The notes under the pieces were generated by a model. It was not told the origin of the DNA. It did not search any database and saw only the letters and a program-made list of their open reading frames with translations. The position numbers were made by a program, and so were the translations under genes. From Azorinus chamasolen (lineage: Eukaryota; Mollusca; Bivalvia; Cardiida; Solecurtidae), in NCBI GenBank assembly GCA_963576725.1, contig OY755242.1, forward strand, positions 64,360,324-64,424,323: a stretch of 64,000 nt of DNA, written 5' to 3'. Shown one piece after another: positions 33,780 through 45,560 of this stretch (position 1 is its first letter; each line of letters begins with the position of its first letter).

Positions 33780-35711
33780 CAGTTTTAGACAGAAAATTTA
33801 TTTATTCATCACCAAAAGGTACATTTATCATTGCAAGCTATATTTGGAGCATGGTGTAATCTTGTGTACGGCATACTGCGCAACATGTTATTTTCAATAT
33901 TGTTTCTGTTTGTTTTCTTATCATTAATTAATATTCATGAGGATGCAAATAAGGTAATTTGCATAAAGTGAACCAAACATAAAGATTCATACATCACTTA
34001 CCGGGTATATGTTTATATCATTCATAATTATCGCCAAAGTAGGCCACAATATCTTTGTATGTTGCAGGTATTGCATTTAAACACTCTGTAATATGAACAA
34101 CGAGGTTAGAATGGTTGCCTAGGAAACAGATATATCACCATCAGTGCTATATAATTTGTCCCAAATTTATTTTATCTAACAATCTTACTCAGATATTCAG
34201 TGATCATAGCAAACTTGGCTAACAATTTTGCATTGTTGTTTGCTTTATAAGAGAAAGACTGGTGTCTGTCGAAAATTTCAACATATATTACTGTTCTCAT
34301 AAATATTCATACATATGCAAATTAGTTTATATTAGAAAAGAAATATTTACTATAAAAGCAATGCCTCATATCTATGTTTGTAACAATTGATTTCATGATT
34401 CATAAAAAATAACTGAGATCTAGCGGAGTATTACAGTTGGATGTCAAATTTCCAAAATTTGTGAAAGGATCGATTACCATGGAAACCGTTACAATCTTAC
34501 TTACAGTTCATTGTTTGGGTATCAGTTTAGATACTTAGCTTTCTGAGTATTTTGTCATTAATTTAAACTACATTTAAAGTTGTTTTCTGATAATGGTAGG
34601 ATAAAAAGTGAAAGGTTTACATTATTTCTATATTTTTTTGCTATTTTTTAATTATTCTCATTAATATTCATATGTATGCAAATAAGGTAATGTCTAATTA
34701 TAGCCTTTAAACCAAAGCACAATGTCTTAGCTTTAATTTGGTACCAGTTTTATACAGTTAGCACAAAAACTTCAATTGATATGAACGATTATTGCATGTA
34801 GTTGTCGACTAACAAAACTGTGTGAACAGAGTGGAATGAATGGTTACTATGGAAACACTTAAAAAGTTACTTAGAGTTACATTTTTGGTCCTGAAAGTTG
34901 GTATTTTGTTTTCTGAGGATTTTGTCATCAGGTTAAACTGCATTTGAAATTGTTTTCTGATATTTGTAGGATAGAAAGTGAATAGTTTACACTATTTACG
35001 TTATTTCTATATTGTTTTTACTATTTCTAAGGTTCTTATTAATATTCATGAGTATGCAATTAAGATAATTAAAAAAAACAACTGGAAATAAAAGCACAAT
35101 ATCCTATCTCCAATTTGGTACCAGTTTTATAGGTTTTGGACAAAAACTGGCTGTGATATGGACGATTTTGCAGGCACGGACCATCATTACGAAAACTAGG
35201 GTGTTGCCATGGAAACGGTGAAAATGGTGCTTAAAATTAATGCCATGGTCCTCAAATTGGATATTTGGTTTCCTGGAGGTTTTTTCATCATGTTAAACTG
35301 CATTTTAAGTTATTTTCTGATATTTGTAGGATAAAAAATGAACGGTTTACGTTATTTCTATACTTTTTTTACTATTTTTAATGTTCTCATTAATATTCAT
35401 GAGTATGCAAATAAGGTAATTTAAAAAAAACAGAAATAAAAGCACAATGGCTTATCTTCCATCTGGTACCAGTTCTATAGTTTTAGGACAAACACTGGCT
35501 GTGATATGGGCGAATTTGTAGGTATGGGTCATCATTACGAAAACTCGGGGTTGCCATGGAAACGGTTAAAATACACATAGCCTAAAAGAATTTAAGTTTG
35601 AGTACATTCGCGATTCTGATTCAGGACACTTTTCTGAACATTTTGGTATCCATGAAAAAAAGTCTAAGGGGGGGGGGGGGGTGGGGTTAGGCACTACTGG
35701 CTCCCTGACTA
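33780..35711. repeat. Right arm: inverted five-unit array
   Basis: X-box-like palindromes are at 34114 (GTTGCCTAGGAAAC), 34473 (ATTACCATGGAAAC), 34843 (GTTACTATGGAAAC), 35203 and 35550 (both GTTGCCATGGAAAC). A further one lies just inside the arm at 33745 (GTTACCATGGAAGC). ATGCAAAT-type words follow TTAATATTCATGAG in each unit. A poly-G run at 35671-35684 mirrors the C-rich tract at 30466-30480. Confidence 0.75.
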
Positions 35712-36008
35712 CATGGGCACATAAATGTTTAGCCATGACAGAAACTGTACAGACGGTAGGAACCATGTGATCTGGGTTTCCTCTGTTTGAAAAGGCGTTT
35801 TTAAGGAGTAAATGGTTAAGCGGCCATAAAAAAATGCGCCTAATTAAGGGTCTTTAAGGTAGGTGGTATAGCTTAAAGCAAGGCAAAAGTAATACAGAAA
35901 GATCCTATAGGAGCGTGATGCATTACTTTTGCCCTGCATTATGCAACCGTCTTCTTTTTAAGACTCTATGTTCAATAAATAAATGCCCGCTTAAGATAGC
36001 TTCTAATG

Positions 36009-36240
36009 TATTACCACTTATGAAGAAGCATACCATAATAACATTCGACATGAATAGAACAAAATATTTCTATTATTTAGATTATCGATTAAGTTGACAT
36101 AAACCTGTTTGAATCTAAATATCGGATTGTGATAGTTTTGGAAAATCAATACACCAACTATCCAGTACAGTTGATATTCTATGGGCGTGATAAGTGCCTG
36201 TGATTGCTGGTGAGTAAATTAATTTATTTATAATTTGATT
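36009..36240. repeat. Dispersed repeat R4, copy 3
   Basis: Collinear with 16831-17060: TTTAGATTATCGATTAAGTT and GGCGTGATAAGTGCCTGTGA. In all three R4 copies a family D right end abuts it, so the pair was copied together. Confidence 0.55.
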
Positions 36241-36289
36241 AACACATACATCATTTTAACAGAGACCTTTTGATTGGACGTTTTATTTT

Positions 36290-36483
36290 CAGTGGTATGT
36301 GACCACCTGAAAGAGGTATAATTCTGGGTGCTAGATGCAGGTAGTAGCTTAATGCAGGAAAAAAGTAGAGCAGAAAGCTCCTAAGAGGTTTCTGCATTCC
36401 TTTTACCCTGCATTAAGCAACCACCTGCTTATAAAGACAACCATGTGTATTTATTTAGTGGTCGCATTAGAGGGGTTCTACTG
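36290..36483. mobile_element. Family D MITE
   Basis: The right end GGTCGCATTAGAGGGGTTCTACTG precedes TA; the left begins GTGACCACCTGAAAGAGG, with its outer part worn. The hairpin pairs GCAGAAAGCTCCT with AGGTTTCTGC. Between 36486 and 36671 I see nothing. Confidence 0.6.
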
Positions 36484-36671
36484 TAATCAATTACTTTGTC
36501 ATGGCAACGTGAGTGTAAGTAACTATTCCTAATTCGAGGTTTTGCATGCTCTTGTATAAAGTTTAAGCGGACTCACGAAAAGCCGTGGTCTGGGTAATCA
36601 GCTTTTCAATTAGATGGTATAGACCTGCAGAGCTACTGATAAAGGTGCATACCCAAATATTAAAATCGTCA

Positions 36672-36775
36672 TTTCACCACCACCTCTATACTGTGACCAC
36701 TCTTAAGAATCATCTCTTCGAGACACTTCAAAAGAGTGGTCATATTTATATTATAGGGTTTCGTGGAGAAATAAA
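36672..36775. mobile_element. Family E palindromic MITE, copy 3
   Basis: TTTCACCACCACCTCTATAC and TATAGGGTTTCGTGGAGAAA form the ends; GTGACCACTCTTAAGAATC and CAAAAGAGTGGTCA pair inside. Confidence 0.55.
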
Positions 36776-37429
36776 AAAGCAATTCTTAAAAATGTTGAGT
36801 TTACGCATCTTATCTGGACAGTCGATAGCTTATTTATTATATAGTCATGCACGACTTACGTATGCCCCTGTTTCAGAGCGCGTGATGTGAAGTTTTTGTG
36901 TCGGACTTTTCGCCGCTTTGACATTATTTCAGTCATATAGTCACATCCAGCTTATTAGGGTTAGAGGAAAAAATATCTCATGTACATCTTTCATGGCTTT
37001 CTGTACATGGAACCAATTTCATTGTTACGAACACACCAAAACACCCTGGTTGTACCACCGACCTACCAAGAGACGGCATGTATGTTGCCTTCCGAGGAGT
37101 ATTTTCAAAATGAAACTTAAATTGAATTCCACGTATTTGTGATCGGAAAGTAATATTTTCAGAAACCCAGTCGACGCATAATACACATACTATATCCGGT
37201 ATTCTCCGATTGAGACAAGACAATTGTGATTAGCGGTGAGTACTTTAATTTGTTTAAGTTGCGTAAAAGTTTTATGTTAGGGAGTGATTCATCATAACCT
37301 TTTGCATCCAGGTTGGAGCCAGACAAGAGACCGAGTGACCCGGCGTCTCATCTGCATCTAAATAGGTCGTCTCTTACCGGTATCTGTATTTTGAAGAGAA
37401 AAACAAGAACTAATTGTTTTGAGACTTGA

Positions 37430-38230
<801 letters not shown>

Positions 38231-38572
38231 TCGATTGAAACAAATGAATTATTTTGCAGACGACAATTACTTAGCGCACAAAATATTAATATGATTGTAC
38301 ATTCATTTTTAAAGAGACGATTTGGTTAAACATTTATAGATAAAACTACTCCATTATAATATATCTATCTATCTTGTGACTAATAAACTAAATACCGTTA
38401 TTCTGTATGGTGGTTGTCATGGTGTTTATAGAAAATTGCTATATTAGTTTCGAAAGATCTGTTGTTCTCCCAAATAATTGTTTTCTACAATGGTTATTGT
38501 CGACGGGAATATAGTGGTTCTATTTAGTGGTAAATAGCAAATACATTACAATCAAGTTGATCATATTCAGTG

Positions 38573-38761
38573 GAAAGAAATCATGAAACCATGAATATTC
38601 ATGACACAACAACATCAGAATGTTTGTCCTGGAAGAACCTGAAGAATCATATTTATAATTTATCATAAGCAAACAGAGCAGACCCTGATCTGATGGCTCC
38701 TATAGGAACCATCTGATATGGGTGTACTCTGTTTGCAAAAACATATTTATGGAGTAAAAGG
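38573..38761. mobile_element. Family A MITE
   Basis: The interior GCAGACCCTGATCTGATGGC, the hairpin centre CTCCTATAGGAACC and the end TTTATGGAGTAAAAGG precede TTAA at 38762-38765. From 38766 to 39114 no feature is recognised. Confidence 0.6.
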
Positions 38762-39721
38762 TTAAAACTTTCATTTACCAAACTGGACAAAGTTTACGTC
38801 AGCAGTTTATTGTCAGATATCGGACAACACAAATCGCACTATCACACGGATCAGCGACTGGTCTGTTTCAATTGGTTTTGCCAATGTTTATCAACCCATT
38901 TTGTTACTAAAAAGAGGATACTACCCAGACTCCCATTAAGTTTATATTATTGATTGTTATCAAACGGTCTGGTTGAAAGAACATGACACGAGGATTGCAA
39001 AGTGTACTATTTATCTTATTCAACGAGGTTGTTTAAATCAATAGTAAAGTAACACGAATGTAATATTTCTTTATCACACGCCACAAAAAAATAAACCAAC
39101 CAAAATGCGCTTTTTGCTATTTATTGGAGAGGCCTTCAGGACTCTCCATAGTGTTGGAATTGGATGTCGGCGTATTCTGGGATGATTTACAATTTATCTC
39201 AACGAGTTTTGAATTGGGATAGAAAAAGAATATCGCCGTCTACCGGACGGGACGAATCGTGGCTATTCGCATGCGCTAGTATTGGTATATAAAATACGCA
39301 GTCAAACTATCAATAACCAATAAGGAGATTGAATATTAAAGTATTTATAGAAAACATGGTTTAATTTGTAAAAAAAAATCAGATGATTCCAGAATGTCAA
39401 TATTCTAATTCAAATAGACATGATTATTTTATCCCAGCATCTCCAATGATTTTTGCATTCCGTATAAAAATCGAGTAACGGTCAGCCCAGTTTCTTTTTT
39501 TTTACGTACTCATAAATCGATGGAGCTGAACAGATTATTTAGGTCTATGCCATTTCCCGTCCCTTAAAAGTTTCTTAATCTAATGATCGTGCGAGTTGAA
39601 AGGAAACCTGCACTTTGTATCCATTAATATTTGCTTCCCGACTTGATTCTTATTAAACCGCGTTTCTCCAGCGGTGGGTTAAGTAAATAACACTAACAAA
39701 TCAGAGCTATTGTATCGATTG

Positions 39722-39815
39722 TTCAGTGGTCGAGTGGACTAACGCGTCGTAGTGTTCAAGTTTACACGTTGTACATGTATGACCTGGCGTGGGTTCGAAG
39801 TCCACCTATTACCAA
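39722..39815 (+). repeat. tRNA-derived SINE head or tRNA-like sequence
   Basis: The A box TGGTCGAGTGG and the B box GGTTCGAAGTCC lie 62 bp apart, a spacing suggesting a class II (Leu/Ser-like) tRNA ancestor. It is inside the block absent from SD3 copy 2, so it arrived by insertion. Clover-leaf pairing is incomplete. Confidence 0.4.
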
Positions 39816-39838
39816 ACTAGACTGTCGCAGGACAGCAA

Positions 39839-40462
39839 AGCTCGCCTATTGTAGACCTTGTCTACAAAGATGAAGTCCAAAATATGTTTCTATTTAAACT
39901 GAACTACATCAATGTTAAACCTACTGGCAAACTCTATTCCAAATACTAGCTACCTATGGCAAGTATTTCATGTTGTATTAGTGCATCTTAATACTTACCC
40001 CAAAACTTTAACCTTGAGATTTCAGCTCAAAACAGGTGATATTTTGACAACCACTCAGTTTTATTTTATATTTTAACTACACTACATCAATGTTCAACAC
40101 ACCGGGAACCTCCATTTCAAGTATAAGCATCCTAGGGCAAATAGTTCATGTAGTATTAGTGCATTTCAACACTTACCCCAAAACATTAATCTCAGATTTC
40201 AGCCCAAAAATCTAAGTCCAAAACCGGTGAAATGTTGAATAAAATTCAGTTTTGTTTTAGATTTTAACTACACTACATCAATGTTAAACACACCGGGAAT
40301 ATCCATTTGAAGTATCAGCCTTCTAAGGCAAATTTTTCATGTAGTATTAGTACATTTCAACACTTACCCCAAAACTTTAACCAAAAACAAATGCAAACGC
40401 CTACGCCGACGCCGACGACGGGGTGATTCCATAAGCCCCCCTATTCTTCGAATAGGCGAGCT
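39839..40462. mobile_element. Tandem-core element with AGCTCGCCTATT ends
   Basis: The ends AGCTCGCCTATT and AATAGGCGAGCT are inverse. Three units of about 185 bp share ACTACATCAATGTTAAACAC, ATGTAGTATTAGTGCATTTC and CTTACCCCAAAACTTTAACC. A GACGCCGACGACGGGG tract and the stem CCTATTCTTCGAATAGG precede the end. The shape is Helitron/Helentron-like; nested in the SINE-like insert. Confidence 0.6.
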
Positions 40463-40849
40463 AAAAAAAAATCTCTTTTTTTATAATTCCATTGGTGATT
40501 TTTCCGTTATCCCATGAAGATATTTACTGAAAATTGAAATACTAAGCAGTGGCGCTTGATAGTCATCGTCTTCGTTCTATGTATAGCGCACGTACAATTT
40601 GATATTCACAATAGTTATTTATAGAAACCTATTTACGATCCGGTGCCAAAACCTTGTCAAACGGCCCCTGTATATAGCAACTGTTCGATAAAAAACACTG
40701 CTGCAGGCCTCTCCTTGGCTTTCTTTCAGAAGGAAGTCAACTTGTATTAGACTTGCTTACGCCATTTGCCGGTATAAGGGGGGGGGGGGGGAGGGCAAAA
40801 ATACGAGCACACCATAGTAACTTTTAAAAAACAAAGTATTCCATGTAAA

Positions 40850-42180
40850 AGAAAATACGAACTGCACTGTTAGAAATGACATTGAGATTGTTTGCCCGTT
40901 GTTTGCCAAACATGTTACGTTAGTGTCCATGTCATTTCTCAACAACGATTTCGATTTTTTATGAAACTATGAATAAAGTTAATGTTACGTAGCGTTTATA
41001 TTAAGAACTGGAAACTATGGCGCTTTAACTGCAAACATGTAATGTTTTCGTCTGTCCGGAACTATGTCTCAGAACCTGTTTGGAGTTTTTCTATGAAACG
41101 TGTTATTTTTCAGTAGCATTAGAAAGTGCGGCCCTGCATGTAACAAACACATTGACATTGGAATACCAGAATTAAGACCCTTTGTTTGTCAAACACGTCA
41201 CACTTATTTTATATCCAGAACCATATCTCATTAACTGTTCAAGTAGAATAGGGAAATGCGACTCTGCAAGCATCACTCACATTTACCATGGAACTCTGGA
41301 GCTATGGCCCTTTGTGTGCGAAAACTTTAACATTTTTGTCCGTCTAAGTCATACCTTAAGCACTAGTTGGACCTGTTCTATCACACTTTGTGTATTTGTT
41401 TGGTGCTGTAAACGGGCTCTGTAAGTATACCTTAAATTTACCTTGAAACACCAGAATTATAGCTCTTGTTTTGATAAACAATTTAGCGAATGTGCCTGTT
41501 ATAGAATTTCCTTTGACCACTTCTACTGTGTTAAAATGACTTTGGCCTGTTTGTATTATCTTAACATCATACTTTGTGTTCTCAATTCAGCAGCCAATAT
41601 ACATCGATTCATAACATCAATTCTTTAGAGCTCTCTAATACTTAGTTGGTTGGTAGGTGAATTACAAACCTTTGTTCTTAACCTTATCCAACTGTCGGCA
41701 ACCTGATTCCCATTTGCAAACAGCTTGGATCAATATAGATATGCCGAGTAATTGCCATTAAGGTCTAAGACGCTTGACACCAGATAAATAGTTTCTCAAA
41801 CCTTGATCAGTTCGTATTAGTCAATTTTGGCAGAATATTTTTCAAAGCAGGATAATGGTTAAGTCATCTTTGATTAATTGACACCCTAGGCGGTGATGTG
41901 AATGCGAAAGAACCGTCTTAGATTATTTGGTTCTATCACATACGCACTGATAAATTATCAAACAACCTTAAATGTTTCTGAATGATGGTCTCTAGTACCA
42001 TATTTGTACCAGAGTGGGGATCGATAGTATCACGATATTTGATTCCGATTCCGAGGTGAACGGTGTACTAATTTACTTACCGAACTGTTGTATGTAATAA
42101 TTGCAAATATACGGACAAAAAGGAAACAATGACCGGATGCACGGCATGCAAATTATACTAACTGTATGTTTAACACATAC
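40850..42180. repeat. Segmental duplication SD2, copy 2
   Basis: Collinear with 21560-24150 but without the LINE piece and the family F block. It keeps AATATACATCGATTCATAAC, the family C remnant around 41710-41790, and TATACGGACAAAAAGGAAAC at the end. A poly-G run precedes it at 40778-40793. Confidence 0.6.
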
Positions 42181-42850
42181 GAGAGTTGTCGCAAAATGCC
42201 GAATGATTATAGATTGTTTAAGTCAAATAGAATAATAAAGCATTGAAATGAACAATGAAAAGTATATAGCTACAACTGTCTTACTTGCATATTAACACTT
42301 AAATCGATATCAGTTCGCACTGCATATCATAAATAAAATAATTTGTAGCCCATGGTAACAGTATGCAGCCCACCAGAAAAAACAACAACATTGGAATGCC
42401 TTCGTGTATTTAAAAGCATGAAATACTTTTATTGAATACTAAGGACTTTACTATTTATAGTAACAAAATTGCCGTAGAAAACTGTCATTACGGAATCATG
42501 TGACCAATCCATAATGGCAAAGTAGGCCGATTATCCATAATCGGCCCACAATTATTTTTCACGTGCAATGCGTTGATGTTGGCAACATAGATCTAGTGTA
42601 TTCAAACATGACCGGAGAAAGGTTTTGACGTGGTTGTTAAAATCGTATTCTAGAACTGAACAAACATAAAGTTTGTAAGTCGTAAAGTTCTAAAATATCA
42701 GTTTCTTTTTATTGATCTGTACTATTATCCTCCCAATTTGACTTGAGACTCGATTAAATTTCGGCGTGTTTATCGGGATTGTTCGTAATACTCCGTGACA
42801 AAACATAGCAAACCAAAAGCCGGTAATAATCATGTTCCTCGATGATTGTA
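42181..42850. other. No gene; small palindrome
   Basis: A 10-bp-arm palindrome GGCCGATTAT/CC/ATAATCGGCC lies at about 42528-42549. The rest shows no repeat or coding signal that I can support. Confidence 0.4.
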
Positions 42851-43055
42851 CAGTAAAACCCCTTTAATGCGACCACTTAATGAATAAACATGGCTGTCTG
42901 TATAAACAGGTGGATGCTTAATGCAGGACAAAAGTTATGCAGAAAGCTCCTACAGGAGCTTTCTGCATAACGCTCATCCTGTATTAAGCAACCACATGTC
43001 TTTGCCACTGTGAATTATGCCCCTTTTTGCTGGTCGCATTAGAGGGGTTTTACTG
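42851..43055. mobile_element. Family D MITE, reference copy
   Basis: TA at 42849-42850 and 43056-43057 flanks CAGTAAAACCCCTTTAATGC and GCATTAGAGGGGTTTTACTG. The core hairpin is nearly perfect (AGAAAGCTCCTACAGGAGCT centre), bracketed by GGTGGATGCTTAATGCAGGA and the inverse. Between 43058 and 43437 only a poly-G run (43253-43266) stands out. Confidence 0.85.
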
Positions 43056-43437
43056 TATTCTTATAGCACATTCTTATACATTTGGAAATTTATTAGAAGA
43101 TTACCGACAATAATACACGACTATGCACGAATCTCAGGTAAAATTGGCGGGGTAACACCTGACTTTGTTTATATTGATCAAAATGACAGCCATGACATCA
43201 TAAATGCACGTCATTTATCAAGAGTTCTAACACAAAATTTAATTTTATGAGCGGGGGGGGGGGGGGTCGAATCCCCGTGAAGGATTTCCTCCTCTTTTCT
43301 TAAAACAATACATAGGCCGACTGTCGAAAATACCCAATGTTTCTCTATAGATCTACTTAGAACTGTGTTTTATTGGGATTGTAGATCCAGATTGTGTTGT
43401 AGGTAGCATTTAGTCAAATGTGTAAGATATTCAATAA

Positions 43438-43600
43438 CAAGAGGGTCAGAATGGCCCTGATATGGCTCACCAGACAATCAGAGGAGAAATATTTCCACAG
43501 ATTTCACTATATCTTTCTATTGAAAACTAGACAGCCCTGGGAAGGAACACTTTTGACCCTAGGGGCATAATTTATGCAACGTTTGTAGATGTGTTTGTTT
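43438..43600. repeat. Dispersed repeat R5, copy 2
   Basis: It begins AACAAGAGGGTCAGAATGGC and matches 8944-9100. The phrase GGGGCATAATTTATG-AAC recurs near 43790, so a partial second unit may follow. The sequence between has a GAGAGAGAGAGGGG stretch. Confidence 0.5.
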
Positions 43601-44095
43601 GTGTTGATTTACGTCCGTTTCTGTTCTTTATGGTCTAATTGGACGCCAGAGAGAGAGAGGGGAGAGGATACAGAGAAGTCCGGGCGCGATGCCCTACTCT
43701 TATGAAAGCTGAGAATCTTCAAGTTTCAGAGGAGAAGATTTTAAAAGTCTTCAAAATATGTATCTATTGAAAACTTGCCACCCCAGGGGCATCATTTATA
43801 TAACGTGTGCAGTGGACCTCAGTATGATTTATTTTCAAAATGGCTACATCAGACAACGTGCCAGATAATTGGTCTGTCATGCATGTGTGCGGCCGTGCCG
43901 CGTGGGTGTGGTATACCAGGGCACACAATTGAAGTAATGAGTTAAACTATGAAGAACAGCACCGTAAGTCTGAAGTTCGAGCAGATCGCCGACTCGCTGT
44001 AAGAGACATTGTGGACATCCGCAGATCATCTGACCAACGTATGCTAACAGCTGATCTAAAGATGGGATTGTGCGAGATGGGATTCTAGCTCGCTT

Positions 44096-45020
44096 ATACC
44101 CCCATTCCACTGGGTGGCGCTTCCACTGCGTGCATAAATGGCGATCATGGCGCTTCTCCAAAATCTTCCAAATCGCCACAGAAGCGCCGTCATGTGCCTA
44201 ATTTCGGGACTTGGGCGTTTCCAGTACGCTTATAGTACGCTTCAATATCGATCTCGCTGTGCTATTTACGATCCTGTCGAGATGTTGCTGCGCTTCTACG
44301 CCGCTTGATGTCTCTCCAAGGCGCTTCTACTACGCTTCCACTACGACACGGCATTTCACGCTACGCTTCGTCTACGCTCACTACGTTGCTGTTACGATTA
44401 CGACCTTGCTTCGACCTAAGCGCAGGTGTTGCGCTTCTGTTGCGCCTTTGGAACGTTTCTATATAAAATAGATTATTAAATTGCTTTCGAAGCAGTTGAC
44501 CATCATCCTTCGATGAAAAATGGATCAAACTGTTTTGAAGACCCAGATCAAGAAAAACACACTATTCCCTGTTCAATATCCATGTGAGAAAGAATAGGAA
44601 TATTTAATAGCTGCATTTTTAAAATTTAACCTTTTTAAGAAATAATTTTGCTTTGACAAAAACTGTAGAATCATATCTATATCATGTTATAAGCAAACAG
44701 AGCAGACCCTGATCAGACGGCTCCAATAGGAACAGTCTGATATGGGTCTACTCTGTTTGCAAATGTGTGAAAATGCATTTGTATGCGGACAAATATTTCG
44801 GCGATTTTGTTGCGAGGCGACTGCGATTGCACTACGTTACTCACGATGCGGCTACGATACTGCTGCGTTCATGAATTTCTAACAACGCTTTTGTGACAAT
44901 TCGAGTCCACGTCGATGCCACTAAAATTGTTTTGAGCAAGGTCAAAAGGTTACGCTTCTACTACGATCAGGACGGTCCTACTGCGCTGTTGCCGCTCCTG
45001 CTACGATTCGCGGCGTTTTT
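44096..45020. repeat. CTACG/CGCTTC-rich tract split by a MITE
   Basis: The words CGCTTC, CTACG and TACGCTTC recur densely in 44100-44470 and 44800-45020. A family A MITE (about 44567-44790) sits in the middle. The tract is CpG-rich in an AT-rich setting, like element H, but with another word. No frame is conserved; the frames at 43877-44179 and 44211-44471 are composition artefacts. The element type is unknown. Confidence 0.5.
44567..44790. mobile_element. Family A MITE, clear core
   Basis: The start CCCTGTTCAATATCCATG leads to GCAAACAGAGCAGACCCTGA, TCAGACGGCTCC, the centre AATAGG and the inverse arm, then GGGTCTACTCTGTTTGCAAA. The terminal TTAA sites are worn. Confidence 0.6.
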
Positions 45021-45039
45021 ACCAAAATTTTGAAGCTCG

Positions 45040-45560
45040 AAGCGTTTTCCGGAGATTTGTTCTAAACCTTTACAGACATTGAAGTGATATTTGGTATATG
45101 GCTTTGTTATAATGAGTTACAGATCAAGTTTGGATTTCGTTACGCTTCATTGATTTTTCCCGTAAATACAATAAACTTACTATGGGTTTTCCGGAGTTTC
45201 TATCTAAACCGTTACATAATTATATTTATTGATATTTGGTATGTGGTTTTAATATAATGAGTTATAGATCAAGTTTGAATTTCGTTACGCTTCATTGAAT
45301 TTTCACGGAAATACAGTGATTTTACTTAGAATTTTTCCGGATATTCAGGTTTTCCGGATTTTTTTCTAAACCCTTTGCAGATATTGAAGTGATATTTGTT
45401 ACGTGGCTTTATTATAATGAGGTACAGATCAAGTTTGAATTTTGTTACATTACATTGATATTTAACGGCATTACAGCATTTTCACTTAGAAAGGTTTAGG
45501 AAGTTTCGTGTTTTCCGGAGTTTTTTCTAAACTGTAGCAAATATTGTAGTGATGTATTTA
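45040..45560. repeat. Tandem repeat, three to four units of ~160 bp
   Basis: Units share TTTTCCGGA, TTCTAAACC, AGTGATATTTG, TATAATGAG-TACAGATCAAGTTTG and TTACGCTTCATTGA. It adjoins the CTACG-rich tract and may be its tail. Confidence 0.65.

Larger units (their letters stand above)
30437..35711. mobile_element. 5.3-kb element with 1.9-kb inverted arms
   Basis: The ends TACTCAGGGAGCCAGTAGTG and CACTACTGGCTCCCTGACTA are inverse copies with one difference. A CAT triplet flanks both (30434-30436, 35712-35714) and is single in uninterrupted family A, so the target duplication is 3 bp (4 bp ACAT cannot be excluded). Arms run about 30437-32310 and 33780-35711. The 1.47-kb centre holds remains of one protein gene. 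No known transposase is seen. PIF/Harbinger and CACTA elements also make 3-bp duplications, but neither signature is evident; unclassified. Confidence 0.8.
30366..35815. mobile_element. Family A MITE split by the long-arm element
   Basis: TTAA at 30362-30365 and 35816-35819 flanks the pieces 30366-30436 and 35712-35815. Joined, they follow the same order as the family A copy at 2111-2345 (AGCACAT then GGGCACATAAATGTTTAGCC). Confidence 0.75.
30348..36008. mobile_element. Family D MITE split by a nested 5.4-kb insertion
   Basis: The left terminal repeat CAGTAAAACCTGTCTTAA is at 30348-30365. The interior resumes at 35816 as TTAAGCGGCCATAAAA, carries the core hairpin near 35895-35930, and ends CTTAAGATAGCTTCTAATG at 36008 with TA after it. 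It was interrupted at the TTAA of its left TIR. Confidence 0.75.
39115..40745 (-). repeat. Inverted segmental duplication SD3, copy 1
   Basis: The reverse complement matches 51085-51860. Shared pieces include GTTGGAATTGGATGTCGGCG, GATATTCTTTTT/AAAAAGAATATCGCCGTC, CGCGTTTCTCCAGCGGTG and GATCCGGTGCCAAAAC. This copy has an insertion of about 850 bp (39678-40531) that the other lacks. Confidence 0.65.

Noticed and set aside
43877..44471. Two frames of 86-100 codons
   Set aside because: They lie in the CTACG/CGCTTC-rich tract, where open frames arise from composition.
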